Shown here piece after piece: positions 1 through 19,500 of a stretch of DNA of 64,000 bases. The position numbers and the translations under genes are program-made. This DNA is from Lucifuga dentata (Eukaryota > Chordata > Actinopteri > Ophidiiformes > Bythitidae). Positions within the stretch are counted from its first letter, which is position 1. The number at the start of each line of letters is the position of its first letter. A model generated the notes under the pieces. The model searched no databases, was not told the origin of the DNA, and worked only from the letters and a program-made list of their open reading frames with translations. The stretch is taken from assembly GCA_014773175.1 (NCBI GenBank), contig VXCM01000456.1:1-64000 (forward strand), in the 5' to 3' direction.

Positions 1-116
1 AGGCCAGCTGGTCAGCGCATTCCCTGAGCAGGCACCCAGGTATCTCATCCGGCCCAGCTGCCTTCCATATGTTGATGTTCTTCAGGGTCCTGCAGACATC
101 AGCAGTTTCAAAAGAC
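1..116 (-). mobile_element. LINE reverse-transcriptase fragment (non-LTR retrotransposon)
   Basis: Read on the minus strand, bases 116 to 1 encode an open peptide containing DVCRTLKNINIWKAAGPDEI followed by PGCLLRECADQLA. This pattern (…KAAGPD…IPG…L…CADQLA) is typical of the reverse-transcriptase domain start of jockey/Rex/CR1-type LINEs, which are common in fish. The match begins around base 116 and runs off the left edge of the window, so only the 5' limit of a truncated piece is visible. The rest of the element lies outside. The LINE class is recognised from the motif; the family is not resolved. Confidence 0.7.
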
Positions 117-500
117 AGTAACTGTTATCACTGAATGCTCTGTGGATCCACTCAACTCAACAGTATATTGTAATTTTAGGATTCTGAAATGCATTTTATG
201 TCTATATTGAGATACATTTTCTCTAAAAAAAACTCAATGTTGCTGTGACAAAATGGTGTGGACCTTTGCAAATCATGTTAAATCCGTTTAACAGTCCAAT
301 AACTGTACACGCACATGCATACCCATAAACAAGGAGTAATCACAGAATCAAATAAAGACGTCATGTCTACGGCATTAATTGGCTGCTAAAATTTTTAATA
401 AAGAAAGACTTAATAAAGAAAGCACTTTTAGATGTTTAATATATTCTTTGTTTTCTAGTAAAACGTTCTATTGCTTTGTTTTACTCAGTTAATCCTGTAT

Positions 501-551
501 AGCAAAAAACAAAAAAAAAAAAAAAAAAAANAAAAAAAAAAAAAAAAAAAA
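501..551. repeat. Poly-A tract with single N at 531
   Basis: About 50 A residues interrupted by one N. The N is one of 13 in the window and looks like an assembly join placed in an unresolved homopolymer. Confidence 0.9.
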
Positions 552-631
552 GATGGGTTTTACTTCTTTGACATACAGTTCTGTGCACTGTAAACATGTC
601 CTTTTAGGATAAAGTAACACTTTGACATTGT

Positions 632-632
<1 letters not shown>

Positions 633-666
<34 letters not shown>

Positions 667-668
667 AA
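633..668. repeat. (CAA)n microsatellite
   Basis: Eleven or so uninterrupted CAA units, ending in a short A run. Confidence 0.95.
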
Positions 669-1734
669 AAAGTTAAAGGTGCAACTGTCCCAAGTTTGAC
701 CTGAATTGGTTGCTATTGTTTTCTGAGGCAACAGGAAGAGTATCACCTTCTGACATTCCTAAAGAGGTGAAGGATAGGGAGAGGTCAACTGCATCATCCC
801 CAAGGAGTTTCACTGGATGAGTGTGTGTTTGCATATTGGGTTATTCTACACACTGCTTAGTGTATCACATGATAAATCCAAATACAATAGAAGGTTACCA
901 AATATTGGTTTCATTCTAACCAGTGTTGGTCTTTGTCAATTGTTTAACTGTAAGGTGTGTTTTAGAGGTAATATTTAGAATGTTCTAGTTGACATCTATA
1001 AGGAGCCCATCATAAGCATGAACATTCTGGTGAACTCTGGTGACTTTTAAGACTTTGGTTTTTTTTTCTTTTTTGTTTTTGTTTTTTAAGCTGTATACAT
1101 TTTAAACCTTCATTTAGACTTAATGACCTGGTAACAGCAGCTTCCTGACCAAAGTAATGGCTTTGTACAGGGTCTTTATGCATGATTCAGCAGATAGTTG
1201 CTATCATTTAGATTTGCTGACGTCATTGCTAAGTGGGATGTTTAGTTAAGGTAAAGGATTATTGTGGCAGAAATAGGATGATGTGATGAGAGGAAGCTCT
1301 TTTATTATAGGGGAATAGAAAAAGCATCTTTTGTTCACTCAGGCCGACACTCTGTAATTAAAAAACTGTAGTCAGCTAACAGCTCTGTCACTAAGTGACT
1401 CTTCAGCACGCCAGAGAAAAGACACGGACCACAAGATAAAACAAAGCCTGATTGTAACATTCACCACCTTCCCCACATCTTTAAGCTGTTGATAAGAAAA
1501 GACAAAGATCATCATGAGAAAGCTGTTGTGGATATGGTGTGGTCAATGTGGTAAAATGAGCTTTGCCATCACTGATGTGTGACTTAAACTCAGCTCAGAC
1601 TCAACTGGTGGTTCTCATTATGTTTGAAGTACGAGGGGAGGATCACTGGAGGAGAGACGCCTTGTTCTGCCATTCCCTGCTGTGACTGGCTAGTCTGAGG
1701 TTAAGAGGGCTGAGTTGGGGGGAAGGAGGAGTGG

Positions 1735-2038
1735 TTGGTGAGAGAGAAGGCTGAGATGGCCATCTGGTTGAGCTCTTCCATGTACACACACACCCTCTCA
1801 AACCCTCTCGCTCCCACGCACTCAGACATCTCCCTGATTTTTTTCAGTCTCAGCTTTGATATGGGCTGCTGCTGTGCTGACAGCTCTGCTAGAGAAGGCT
1901 CAGTGCTGCTGTCTTGGATTTAGAGCAAAGGATCAGGCGTAGACATGGAATTCAAAGCTTGGAGAAGAATCTAGGACTGGATATAGTGGTGATAGGATCC
2001 TATCAAGCTCACCTCAAGCAGAGTTCTCCTACACAGAG
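1735..2038 (+). other. prickle1: Candidate non-coding first exon of prickle1 (5' UTR)
   Basis: The stretch is purine and GC richer than its surroundings and ends in CACAGAG followed by GTAAGACTGG at 2039, a near-consensus 5' splice site. No coding exon is recognisable here, and vertebrate prickle1 genes have untranslated first exons, so a 5' UTR exon spliced to the acceptor at 7108 is the simplest reading. The left boundary is a guess. This is inference from one splice motif plus gene position; a transcript would settle it. Confidence 0.3.
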
Positions 2039-5000
2039 GTAAGACTGGAAGGGAAATGATAGGAGTAGCTGTAATCTGGTTTTCAGGGGAGTGTGCTTTG
2101 AATGTAGCAGTGAGACTGAAAGAACAAATGCTCTAGAAACTGGAGATGTAAGAGATTTGCAACATCATAAAATGTCTTTTTCTACTAGATGAAACGCGTC
2201 TCACTGTGATGCAGGTTTGTACAGTTATGATCCGTATGATTTATTGTATCTCTTATGTTCAGTTTATTGGGAGGACTATGATTCATCAGGAAATTGCATG
2301 ATTTGCACTAGACATACCAGTATACCATATCCTGAAATATGATTAAGATATACGTGGAATTCTCAGTGCTATTAAAATCTATCTCAGAATGATTTTTTTC
2401 TCCTGAGGTATAGTTTGAAGGTTGCTAAAGTTGATTTTAGGTCATCCATAACTGAACCCACTGGGTTGCAAATGTGTTTGATGTCAGCTATGTGACAGCA
2501 GCACGTGTATGTTGAGTCTTAGTTCAGGATGGCCAACACTTGCAGGTGGTCTCTTTAGGTTAGAGTTCTGCGGGGATGTCACTCCCATCCATTTGGTCTT
2601 GGAAAAACACTCCCTCAGTCATGAGGGGAAGCCTCCAAAAGCTGCTCAAACTCCTAACGTCTAGCACCTCCACTACATACATTGAGCTTTTCTTTTCTTT
2701 TTGCTGTCAATAGCATTCAGATGTGCCAGTGGTATTTCCATTGAGGCATTTTAAAGCTGATTAGATCTGCATTTTCTCTATGGAAAGAAAATCCATGAAT
2801 GAATTCTTAGTTTTATAATGCTCAGTGGGCTACACTGATTTACACAAGGAAAATATGTAGCTGTGGATTCACACAAAAATCTGTCTGATCCACCTTGCAG
2901 TTTGATAACATTAATGCTAACTTCTGGCTTTCTCAGTCTACACATCATTTTTTACAAGCAATGCTATACTACTATTAAGTGCCAACTCATGACAGGTTGC
3001 CATTTGAAAAAATGAGATAATATTATCCTTTGTATTTTCCTAAACTTGAGAAATATCTTTTTTAACATAAAAACAGATTTGTCTGAGTCCAAGCTCAAGT
3101 AACCAGGGACTTTGAACAGAATATCTTGTTTTTTCTCCTCAAGTAGAGCCTATCCTACACTGCTGGTTAGCATGAGCCAAGTTAAACATGTTGGGTCGGT
3201 CCAAACTGACAGAGAGAGCACTGTGTTGGGTTGTGTGCATGTCCATCATCCACTTCCTAGAGGAATATAGACAGTAATTCAGACCAGAAGCTGCTTATTT
3301 TTCCTGTGCAGTCTCTCAAGGCTTGCTAATCCAAGGCTCCAGTGTCTGGATTGTAGGGGATTCAGGTTCAAGTCATGTTGAATACTCTTTAAAAAGAAAA
3401 ATGCCACTGTATTTATTGGTTAGTCTGAGCATGAAACTAATGGTCCTGTAAGAGGTTTATAATCCACAAAGTGATACATAAGACTACAGAGAATGCACAA
3501 TGCTAAATCTGTGCAGAACATAAACATGTAAATCAGTGCTTATTTTGTATCTTAATGATTCATGTTTTCACCTAGTTTAGTAGGCTTTACAGAGCTTGCT
3601 GAAATACAGTAGCAGTCATTGTTCACTTTTTCTAATGTGTAAGACTATATCTGGTGGTATTTTTATTCTCTATTCACTGAAAATCTTTCAAATCAAATGT
3701 ATTCCTCAAGAATCCCTATTTCATCTGCCTTGACTTTAATGTCCTCTCTTTTGTGGTAGAGGCACATTTTCAACTTTTTCATACATGCTAGTCACCCTAT
3801 TTCTCAGTCCACTCCCATAACCCCCCAGCAGCACCACCACCACCCTCTGGCCCTCTTTAGGCAAATCAGTCAGATATGCAGGCCTGGAGCTCCCAAAGCC
3901 ATGTTAACAAGCACCTTTACAAATGAATGAGAGGTTGTTAAACATTCAGGACTGCAGGGGTCTGGCTAGTGTAGGAGGAGGGCAGGGAAAGAGGAGTGGA
4001 ACAGTGGGAAAGGGGCGTTCAGAAACTAACCCTAGGACCCTTGTTAGGAGAAAAACTTTAAAAGCCAATGCAAGTGATGAGTCAGTGAGTTGGCAAGTAA
4101 GTATAAGCGTGGTTCAGTTAGTTGGCTGTCATTGAAAAAGTTAAGGAAGCATTCTGCACAGTCAGAGGAAATGAACTGCATGACATTAAAAGACAAATTA
4201 ACATGTGAACAGATTTGATTGTATGAGAAATGGGCTTTTCCTAACACCAAGAAGTGTACATCCTGTATTCCTCTTTATTAGCCTGGCTGAAGCTCAAGCC
4301 TGACATTCCTGTGAGTCAGGTTTGGCCCGTGTGAGACATCATGAAGGAGTCTCAGCCAACACACAAAACCAAACATCTTTCTAACAAATGTAGTGCATGA
4401 TTCAGTGAGAGTCCGTGCCTGATAAAATGTGAAGCTGTGAAGTCTCTTGGCTCCTGACTGAACCTGCCTATAGTTAGCTATCTCCCATGTGAAACCCAAG
4501 CTACTCTAAAACAAGGCCACATTTTTGCAGGTTATTTTGGTCTCATTTGCAAGTCAATAGATGTGAATAGAACAAGAAAGTGTCTTATTTCGCGCCATGC
4601 TCTCTCATTTGAAGTCAGGTTATCTGGTTTATAGGGCTTTAACTGTCACGTGGAAGGAGATAACACATAATATCATTAGGACAAAAAAGGACTTAAATGG
4701 AAATAAATAGGCTTTTGACGGAACAAGTCTTTAGTGGATTCCTTCACAAAGGTGCCATTGTTCAGGACATAAGAGTTTTAATGGGATGTGTCATTAGCCA
4801 AACCGCCTGACTTGACGCTTTTTGGTATGTTACTCTCGAATCCTAAAAAAGCTCAACAATCCACTTCCACCAACCATCCCTATCCATCACACATACAGTA
4901 TGTCTTGAGGTCTATGACAGGGCAGGCATGTGAAGGGCATGCCAGCTGTTGGCAGACATACAGTGGGTAGGTCATGGGTGTTGAGTTGTCCTTGAGTGAA

Positions 5001-5191
5001 ATGAGTTGGTATGAATAGCCAGTAGCCGCCTGGCCAGCCATGCCTTGTGTAGGGCTATTAATCATTCCACAGGGGGTGTGCTGCTATCTCAGAAAGAGTT
5101 GTCACTAAACGAGAAACAGGGCACACAAGCATACAGCTGACACTTCGATTGCTGAACTCTGACAGGAAGTTTGTCTTTTGTGCGTGTGTGT

Positions 5192-5212
5192 GGGGGGGGG
5201 GGNGGGGGGGGG
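5192..5212. repeat. Poly-G run with single N at 5203
   Basis: A G homopolymer after a GTGTGTG stretch, broken by one N that marks an unresolved assembly join. Confidence 0.9.
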
Positions 5213-5921
5213 GTATGTGTAGGTGTAGCCTATACTAGCCTGTCTTCAGCATAAATGTATGCACACTCCCCAGAGAATCCAGGCATGTATATCATTTAGG
5301 AGAGAGCACAGCTTTTCAGGCCCTTTACTGTCATGCCTGTGTTCAAAGGCTTCACTCAAGTGTGTCGGTTTTCTCAGCTGTTTCTCTGCTGCCCCAGGTG
5401 CCCTTGCTGGCCATAGGGGGCAGAAGCCTGGGGGAGGTGGTATAAGGGCCAGGCTGCTGGCTGGGTTCCCATTTGATCTCAGTTAGAGCCCTAGGCCTGT
5501 GAGAAATGACCACAACTGGACACACATTCATCATCACCATGTCTGATTGGTCCTACAAAACATGTAGCAGTCTCAGAAGATACAGTTAGGCTATTATGAG
5601 TGTTTAGGTAGCAACTAGCAGTAATTCATAATTGCCCAAAAGGATAAAGTGATGTGATACTGTGAAAGGAAAAAGTGAATTGATATACTGCGCAAAAACA
5701 AAGAACTGTTTGTTTTGGTGTATCCTTTCTTTTGATGTATATAATTAAGATTATAGTTAAATATAAAGCTAAATAACAATGCCAATTTACATTTAATTGA
5801 TAAGACACTACCTTGGTATCCATTTATCTTACATTAGACATGTATTGTATTAATCTTTTTTTCTCACTAGAATATGGGGGATAAAGCATAAATGTGCAAA
5901 AATGCATTTGTGCTAGTGTGT

Positions 5922-5923
<2 letters not shown>

Positions 5924-5957
<34 letters not shown>
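5924..5957. repeat. (CT)n microsatellite followed by CA-rich sequence
   Basis: Seventeen TC units, then imperfect CA-rich sequence to about 5990. Its translation (Ser-Leu repeats) creates a spurious open frame. Confidence 0.95.
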
Positions 5958-5960
<3 letters not shown>

Positions 5961-7192
5961 CATACACACATCCACACCCACACACACAGGTCAACACTGT
6001 ACCAGTCTTTGATCTCCCTGCCCTATTTTCTCCCTCTGTTCAATTGTCAGCATCCAGCCGAGTATCAGTGAACCCCATCCTCCCATACCCCCCTCTATCC
6101 CTCCTTGTCCAGCTTCTTCACCTGCTTGGTGTTGTGCTGTCCATTTAAAAGATGAAAGGCTGATCAGACACTCACTGCAGCAGGTTAGAAAACAAACAGT
6201 CCAAAGAAGAGACAAAAAAGAGGGGAGATGAAGAGCGAGACAAGGTTTGTGAACATTCCCCATATGGCAGTCTTATCCACAGGGACTGTGTTTTTTTCCT
6301 AAGACTAGCCTTGTGTTTAGACAGATCTCAAGCTAAACTGATCACACCAGAATCAGATTGCATGTGTTGGCTGATTTGAGGACATGTAGTCCAGCACTAC
6401 AATAAGACAATACGATTGGTCATTTGCATCTATGCTCTAGAGATGAGGTAAAACCTCTAAGTGGAGCATTATATTGCTCTTGTTTTGGGATGGCAAAAGG
6501 AATTACAGCAGGGGAAAGGAATTTGAGGTCTGTGTTTTAAGTTTTTAAGACCGTTGATTCTTGTAAGCAATTTTGCATTAATTGTATATTTGTGAATAGA
6601 TTACCACTTGTTATTGCCACTGTAATGAGTTTGGACGTCACTTTGTGAAGCGTCTGGAATTTCCTAATGGCCATGATATCATGATATCCTCAAAAACCAC
6701 ATGAAGAGGACACATGGTTGACTTGCTGCCACAATGGAAGTGAAAGGGTATAGTTCTCTTTATGAGTGGCTTTATGTAGTAGACTCATCACCAGAAGTGA
6801 ACCAAAAAAAGCTTGCTCAGATACTATAATAAGCTTCTAGGGGGAGTTCTGTCCCTCATGAAAGAGGCAGTGATGGTGTGATTCAGCCAGTGGTTAACAA
6901 GCACCGGAATGGAACTGAAATCAAAGATCTGGATGAAGTGGAGGGGGGACAACGTTATATGGGCATCTGTCAATGTAACAGGTTAACTAAAATGTCTCAT
7001 TTCCTTTATCTTCCCTCCTGCTCCCGATCCTCATTTTCCTCCTCCCACACTTTCCATTATCTCTGTGCCTCCTTCTTTCTCTCCCTACCTCCATTTTACT
7101 TTGTCCAGTAAAAAGAAAGTCTGATGAGTTTGGCGAGTGCAGCGGTGTCAGCAGCTGGCTTCCAGGGTAGGGCATGCCAGCGAGACTTGATG

Positions 7193-14331
<7,139 letters not shown>

Positions 14332-14995
14332 ACTCTCATGCTATTCTGTGCTTTGGGTAATTCTTTGCTACTCACGCTGCCTGTCATTGCCACTGTTTGA
14401 AATGCCAAAATAACCTGCTTTCTATCAGACACAGCACTCAATTTACCAAGGTGTTTTTATAAGACACAAGTCACTCTGATTCCTAGATATTCTCTGTAGC
14501 ATTACAAATTGCCAGAAAAGTAAGTTCAGAGTAATGCATATTTATAAAAACTCACATAAACTAAGTTTATTTAACATTGCAGATATTAATGTCTATATTG
14601 TAGAGTTCAAAACAAATTGGTTATTTTTATATCCTCAATTCATGATATGCTTTGTACCAAAATGGCATTAATATTAAAGTGTAAGCAGACAGCAGTCATT
14701 TTTTTTTTAAATGAGTGTCAGAAATGTAACGAAAAACTGTGACCCAAACTCTTTACATATGCTTCTTACAGACTTATGCAACTGTAACACAACAGAAACA
14801 TAGTGTCATGAAGAGGCCTTTTTGAGTGGTCTTTTGTGGTTATGTTGTAAACAAATCATTGTAATCTGTATAAATGTACAAACTGGAATATCAGACTAAG
14901 ATCAATAATTGTAATAAAATTTTATATATATATATGTATCATATCATGTTTTTTCTGCATCGCTGTAATTAATAAATCTTAAACAAGACAGGATA
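14332..14995 (+). other. prickle1: prickle1 3' UTR with poly(A) signals
   Basis: AT-rich sequence after the TAG stop. Poly(A) signal hexamers AATAAA lie at 14913-14918 and 14971-14976. The second is followed within 30 bases by sequence that suits cleavage near 14990-15000. A short TA repeat at about 14925-14934 separates them. Confidence 0.6.
14913..14976 (+). terminator. prickle1: prickle1 poly(A) signals
   Basis: Two AATAAA hexamers on the plus strand, at 14913-14918 and 14971-14976. They are the only ones within 700 bases of the prickle1 stop that I found, and either could be used. Confidence 0.55.
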
Positions 14996-15019
14996 TTTCA
15001 CCTAATTTAAGGCTTTGTT

Positions 15020-15528
15020 TTTATTTACAAAAATGTATGAGAAAATCTAAAATTAGTTTGCAGAAACTGTTCTATGGCAACTAAAATGAGACAAAAATAT
15101 AGGAAATACTGCTTATGATAAATGTACCAAAAGTTGTGTTTGCAACTAATGGTGCAGCAAATACAGATTTTTGATATACAGCTATCTCATATCAATGGAG
15201 ATCAAAGGGTTGATAAAAAGGTTATGACACATAATGTTCATTTGTACAAACATTTAGTATGGTTCAACAATAAGTCCAAAGCTTAATCATATCTAGCAAT
15301 ATTTGACAGATTTTCCTTATTAAGTCAGCTTGAATCTAGGCATTTCATATCTATCATTTCAATCTAGGCATAAGACTCTTTTTAGTTTAATAATAATACT
15401 GCATTGTTTAAGAGTTTGATAAAAACTGTCCACAATGTGAGATATTTTGCACATTTAAAAAAATAAGATTTTAGAATTTCACGTCAGTTCATTAGTACAT
15501 GTACACTGACATTATTTCATCCTGTGGC
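15020..15528 (-). other. pphln1: pphln1 3' UTR with minus-strand poly(A) signal
   Basis: Downstream of the minus-strand stop the first AATAAA seen on that strand is at 15025-15020 (TTTATT on the plus strand). That gives a 3' UTR of about 0.5 kb and puts its end about 30 bases from the presumed prickle1 end. Confidence 0.5.
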
Positions 15529-16545
15529 TTATACTGAGGCTTCTGGCTGCTGTATCACCTGGTCCAGCTCGTTGATGAAATGCTTGAGGTCATCTAGGCA
15601 ACGCTGCTTCATCTCCAACAGGTTTTTATCTAGTGAATCCTGCAGCATGTTCTCCATACTTGGCTCCTTGTCAATCAACATCTTCACCACTGTGGCAAAT
15701 GTCTCACAGTCCTGTTTGTACAGCTGCAAAAAAAAAAAACCCAAAACATTCATGTTAATATTCATGTATAAAAATAAGGCACAGACATTAAACAACAGCA
15801 GTATTATTTGCATTATCATCAGATCATGAAGACCATGAACTAGCTATTGTATTCTGAAACACAAATGTTCAACTTAAAGGTGTACCATGTTTGGCCACTA
15901 GTCATGATGCAGAGCATGTTTTAATTATATCTTGTGTTCTACCAGCACACGAACGAGAATACATGCACACCATGAGCACAGGGATGGTGTGTTACACGTT
16001 TCAGTGAACTGCAAAGGGAACCTACAAGACCCCAACTGAGAATCACATTTTAGTGTCTTTTGTGGCATTTCATGGTTATGAAACGAAAACCAGGACTGCC
16101 AGTCTGTCAAAACTAAATAAAAATTGTGCGTGTAATCAGTCATATAAAGCCAATGTACTGAGATTGCCTTTCCTGGCTTCAATTGCTCTGCCCCTCATTG
16201 TCTGCAGAGGTGAACAAGGTGGCAGTACAGGAAGCAGGAGCAGAATATTTTTTACAATATGTGCATATATTTTTTACAAAATAAATTTATAAAATTTATT
16301 AAACACATTTTTTAAATAAAATAAATAGCAAAAATGACTGTTATTTGGAGGACCAAAATGAAACCAGTGAAATAATTTATTACAATAAAATGTTTTCACT
16401 GGACTTGCAAGTCACATTTACTTGCTCATAGCAGAAATTGACATACAGATTTATTTTGATTAATATTATGGTAGCATTGTAGTGCCTAAATTTCCAAATA
16501 CAATCTAGGCTTTGAATAATAATAACAACAACAACAACAATAATA

Positions 16546-16578
<33 letters not shown>

Positions 16579-19500
16579 CTAAAAATCACCTAAGACCAGG
16601 AATGAATTAAAATCAGGCAGGTTTTCAAACATTCGTATAAAGCCTATTTTTTATGAGATAGAAAATGCTTTCAACATTAGCCAATGTGGTGGTGAGAAAT
16701 GCTGATTGTAACAAACACTGTGGAAAAACTCGGATTCTCTTCACAATTTTTTGGGCACATACTGATCCATCTTTGAAAAGATCAGAATATTTAAGTTAAA
16801 ATATGTTAAATATTAAGTTAATGTTAATAATGCATTATATTTATTCTAAAGGTTGAACACCAATACTGGAAGTGATCTCTGCCATTCTGGCAGCTTACAC
16901 ACAGCATGTGTGATTAGAGGATTTATAATTTATTGAAGGATATCCATGAATTTCTAGTTCCTTAATTCAATGATAATATTTATGAGTCCATGGAGCAGCA
17001 GAGAAGTGAACTCCTCTGTCCAAGCTTTGAATGCTACAGACTTACTTTTATCATGTCAACACTTAACTGTGAACTTAATGGACCGTCCTGGTAAATATGT
17101 GTATTCAATGAAACAGATGTGTGAATGTGTATATGCATGCCTATTCAAAACACATATCCACCCTGAAACAAAAGAGAGCTGAGGTGTCAGAGTATGCTAA
17201 CAGGACTGCAGCATTCCTTCACACCTCATTGTAAGAAGCTCTCACATCCCTCTCAGATTTTACTGCCTACACAGAACAGCTCTTAAGTTCTTTATTAGTG
17301 TCCCAGGTGCAAGCTCACAACATCTTTATCACCTGGGGCCAGCAGGGCAAATATAGGGGTCTGCAGTGATGCCTCCTAGAGGTTGACAGCTCTACCAACA
17401 TGCCAAGGCTCAACAGTCAAATAGGATTTTTACACTGCTTGTAAAAAGCAAACACTTAAACATACAACATTTTCTTTTTCACAATGAGTTATGGGCAATC
17501 ACTTTGACAGATAGAAAATATCATTTTTGACAGTTTGACGGAAGTGTCAGGAGATATGACCTATTTCTACAAAGCAGAGATTTAATCCACAAGCTCTGGC
17601 TTCCTTAGAGGTTTATCTGTGTCATGTTCAGAGTGCAGAGCCATTTTAAGAATGTGGGCTGATCAGGCTTTTTGTTGCAGAATAAAGGTGACATTATCTC
17701 ATTGACAATAACTGTCTGTTAAATGCAATAAAAAAAAAAAACTGTCAGTCCTAGTTCCTTTGAAGGCAAAAAGAAAAATGTTCCCTGTCAACTTAATTCA
17801 ATGTCCAGTGTTGAGCAGAATGTGAGGTTAACCAGTTTATCGACTGTATTCCAGGAGTCTGTCAGCTATGATCAAATTTAAAACCGCAAGTCTTCCTACT
17901 TCATCACAGTGTGTATCTAGGAACATGATCATGTATCCATCAATTTGTGCAGTGAGTAACTTCATTATATAACTGTCATGTGACTCACTGACTACTTGAT
18001 GACAATTTCATTAAGCTTCAGAATCATTCTAAACAAGAAATTGAGGCTGCCATAATATAACGGGTTACTATTAAGGCATATGTGTCTATAACATTAAATT
18101 GTCATGCTCTCTATGACCAAACTCTGGGAGGGATCTGAGCTGGATGTGTTAAGATTTCCAACAAGCAGAAAAGGTCAAGGAAAGGAGGACAACAATATGA
18201 CATTTAACTTGGAACAATAACGATTGAAACAGTTTGCCACATGGGAATAACTCATTGTTTGTTCAAGCAAAAAGTAAAGGAGTAATGCTACCATCAAGGC
18301 TATTCCAGAGGTTTCTTTTCTTCTATTTATAAACCCTTTAATACCAAAGTTACACCGAGAGTACCTATCCCCTGGGGAAGAAAAGAAAAAAAAAAAACNC
18401 TTTAATACCAAAGTTACACCGAGAGTACCTATCCCCTGGGGAAGAAAAGAAAAAAAAAAAACAATACACACACCAAGAATCACCAGTACACCAGTATTTT
18501 AACATGTATGTGAGACCATGACCAGAGTAGGCTATGTCAGGTTAACAGAAATTCCTCACACTCCACTTTGTTCTCTGGAGGGAGAAAATGAAAGGTGTCA
18601 TTCTCTGCTCTACCTGCTAATTGAAACTACATTAAAAAAAAAAACAAAAAAAAACAAAAACAAAAAAAAAAAAAAACNAAAAAAAAAAAAAAAACTGCAG
18701 TGCTTCCAAACCGAGATGTCTGAAGTTCTCCTTCAACTCTCCCTGCCTCTACCTATCTCTCCCTACCACTACCAGCTGATAACACCCCATGCTGAAACAG
18801 CTACTGCATGTTCAGATAGTTAACACACACCTGTCTCTTCATTCCCACATCCTTACTCCACATTCTGGCTGACATCAGGTTGAAACACTGTTAACTGCAA
18901 TGAAAGAATAAAATGTATTAAATATTAAAGGACCATAGTGACGATCGTGCATGTTTGAGTCCAATATATACATATACAGTTCGTTACTAGCAATCAATTT
19001 CCAAACCCATAAAACCGTATTTTAGTTTTCCTGTTATTTATTCAAATAGGCTAATCTTTCAAAAACAAATATTCAAGTTAAAATTCAATGTTTTTGCCTT
19101 CTAATAATTATGCATGATTGCAGAAGGCATGTCATTTTATTTTCTCGGTAAAAGCCATCTTCTCCTGGGACTATATTCCCTGGCAGAGACATACATTGGC
19201 TTCTGTGCTGCTCTGTGTTGGATCAGTTAAATAAAGTTATTTTGATGAAAAAAACCCCAAAAAAACTAATAGATATCTTGTTCGCTGTGATGCATTACAT
19301 ATCTCAGGAGTGTTTCAACTCTCTATAAGTTGATTTTAATAGCATATTGGAATGAAGTGCAAACAATGTCAGTCTGGAAGGTGGCAAAAAAATTTCTAAA
19401 ATTTACAGCTAAAGTAGTATATTTTGGGAAATGGTTGTCAGTAACACAATGTCAATGTAGATATTGGGCTCAAACATACATGATTGCCTGTATGGTTCTT

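Larger units (their letters stand above)
117..1700. other. Intergenic flank upstream of prickle1, no gene seen
   Basis: AT-rich non-coding sequence. It holds a poly-A run with a single N (501-551) and a CAA trinucleotide repeat (about 633-668). Short open frames here are repeat translations (poly-Phe, poly-Cys) and carry no recognisable domain. A T-rich block lies near 1062-1088. I see no promoter motif I would defend. Confidence 0.6.
2039..7108 (+). other. prickle1: Probable prickle1 intron 1
   Basis: Five kilobases without any recognisable coding exon. Simple repeats occur at 5192-5212 (poly-G with N) and 5924-5957 (CT). The right end is a very long pyrimidine-rich tract (about 7008-7108) finishing in TTTGTCCAG, an unusually strong 3' splice site for the first coding exon. 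Scattered GC-moderate, non-repetitive blocks (for example 4790-5060) could be regulatory but nothing specific can be claimed. Confidence 0.45.

Noticed and set aside
3350..3380. GGATTCAGGTTCAAGTCATG resembling a tRNA B box
   Set aside because: No matching A box or acceptor stem at the right distance; not a tRNA gene or a clear tRNA-derived SINE.
5894..6148. Ser-Leu repeat protein
   Set aside because: A translation of the CT/CA microsatellite.
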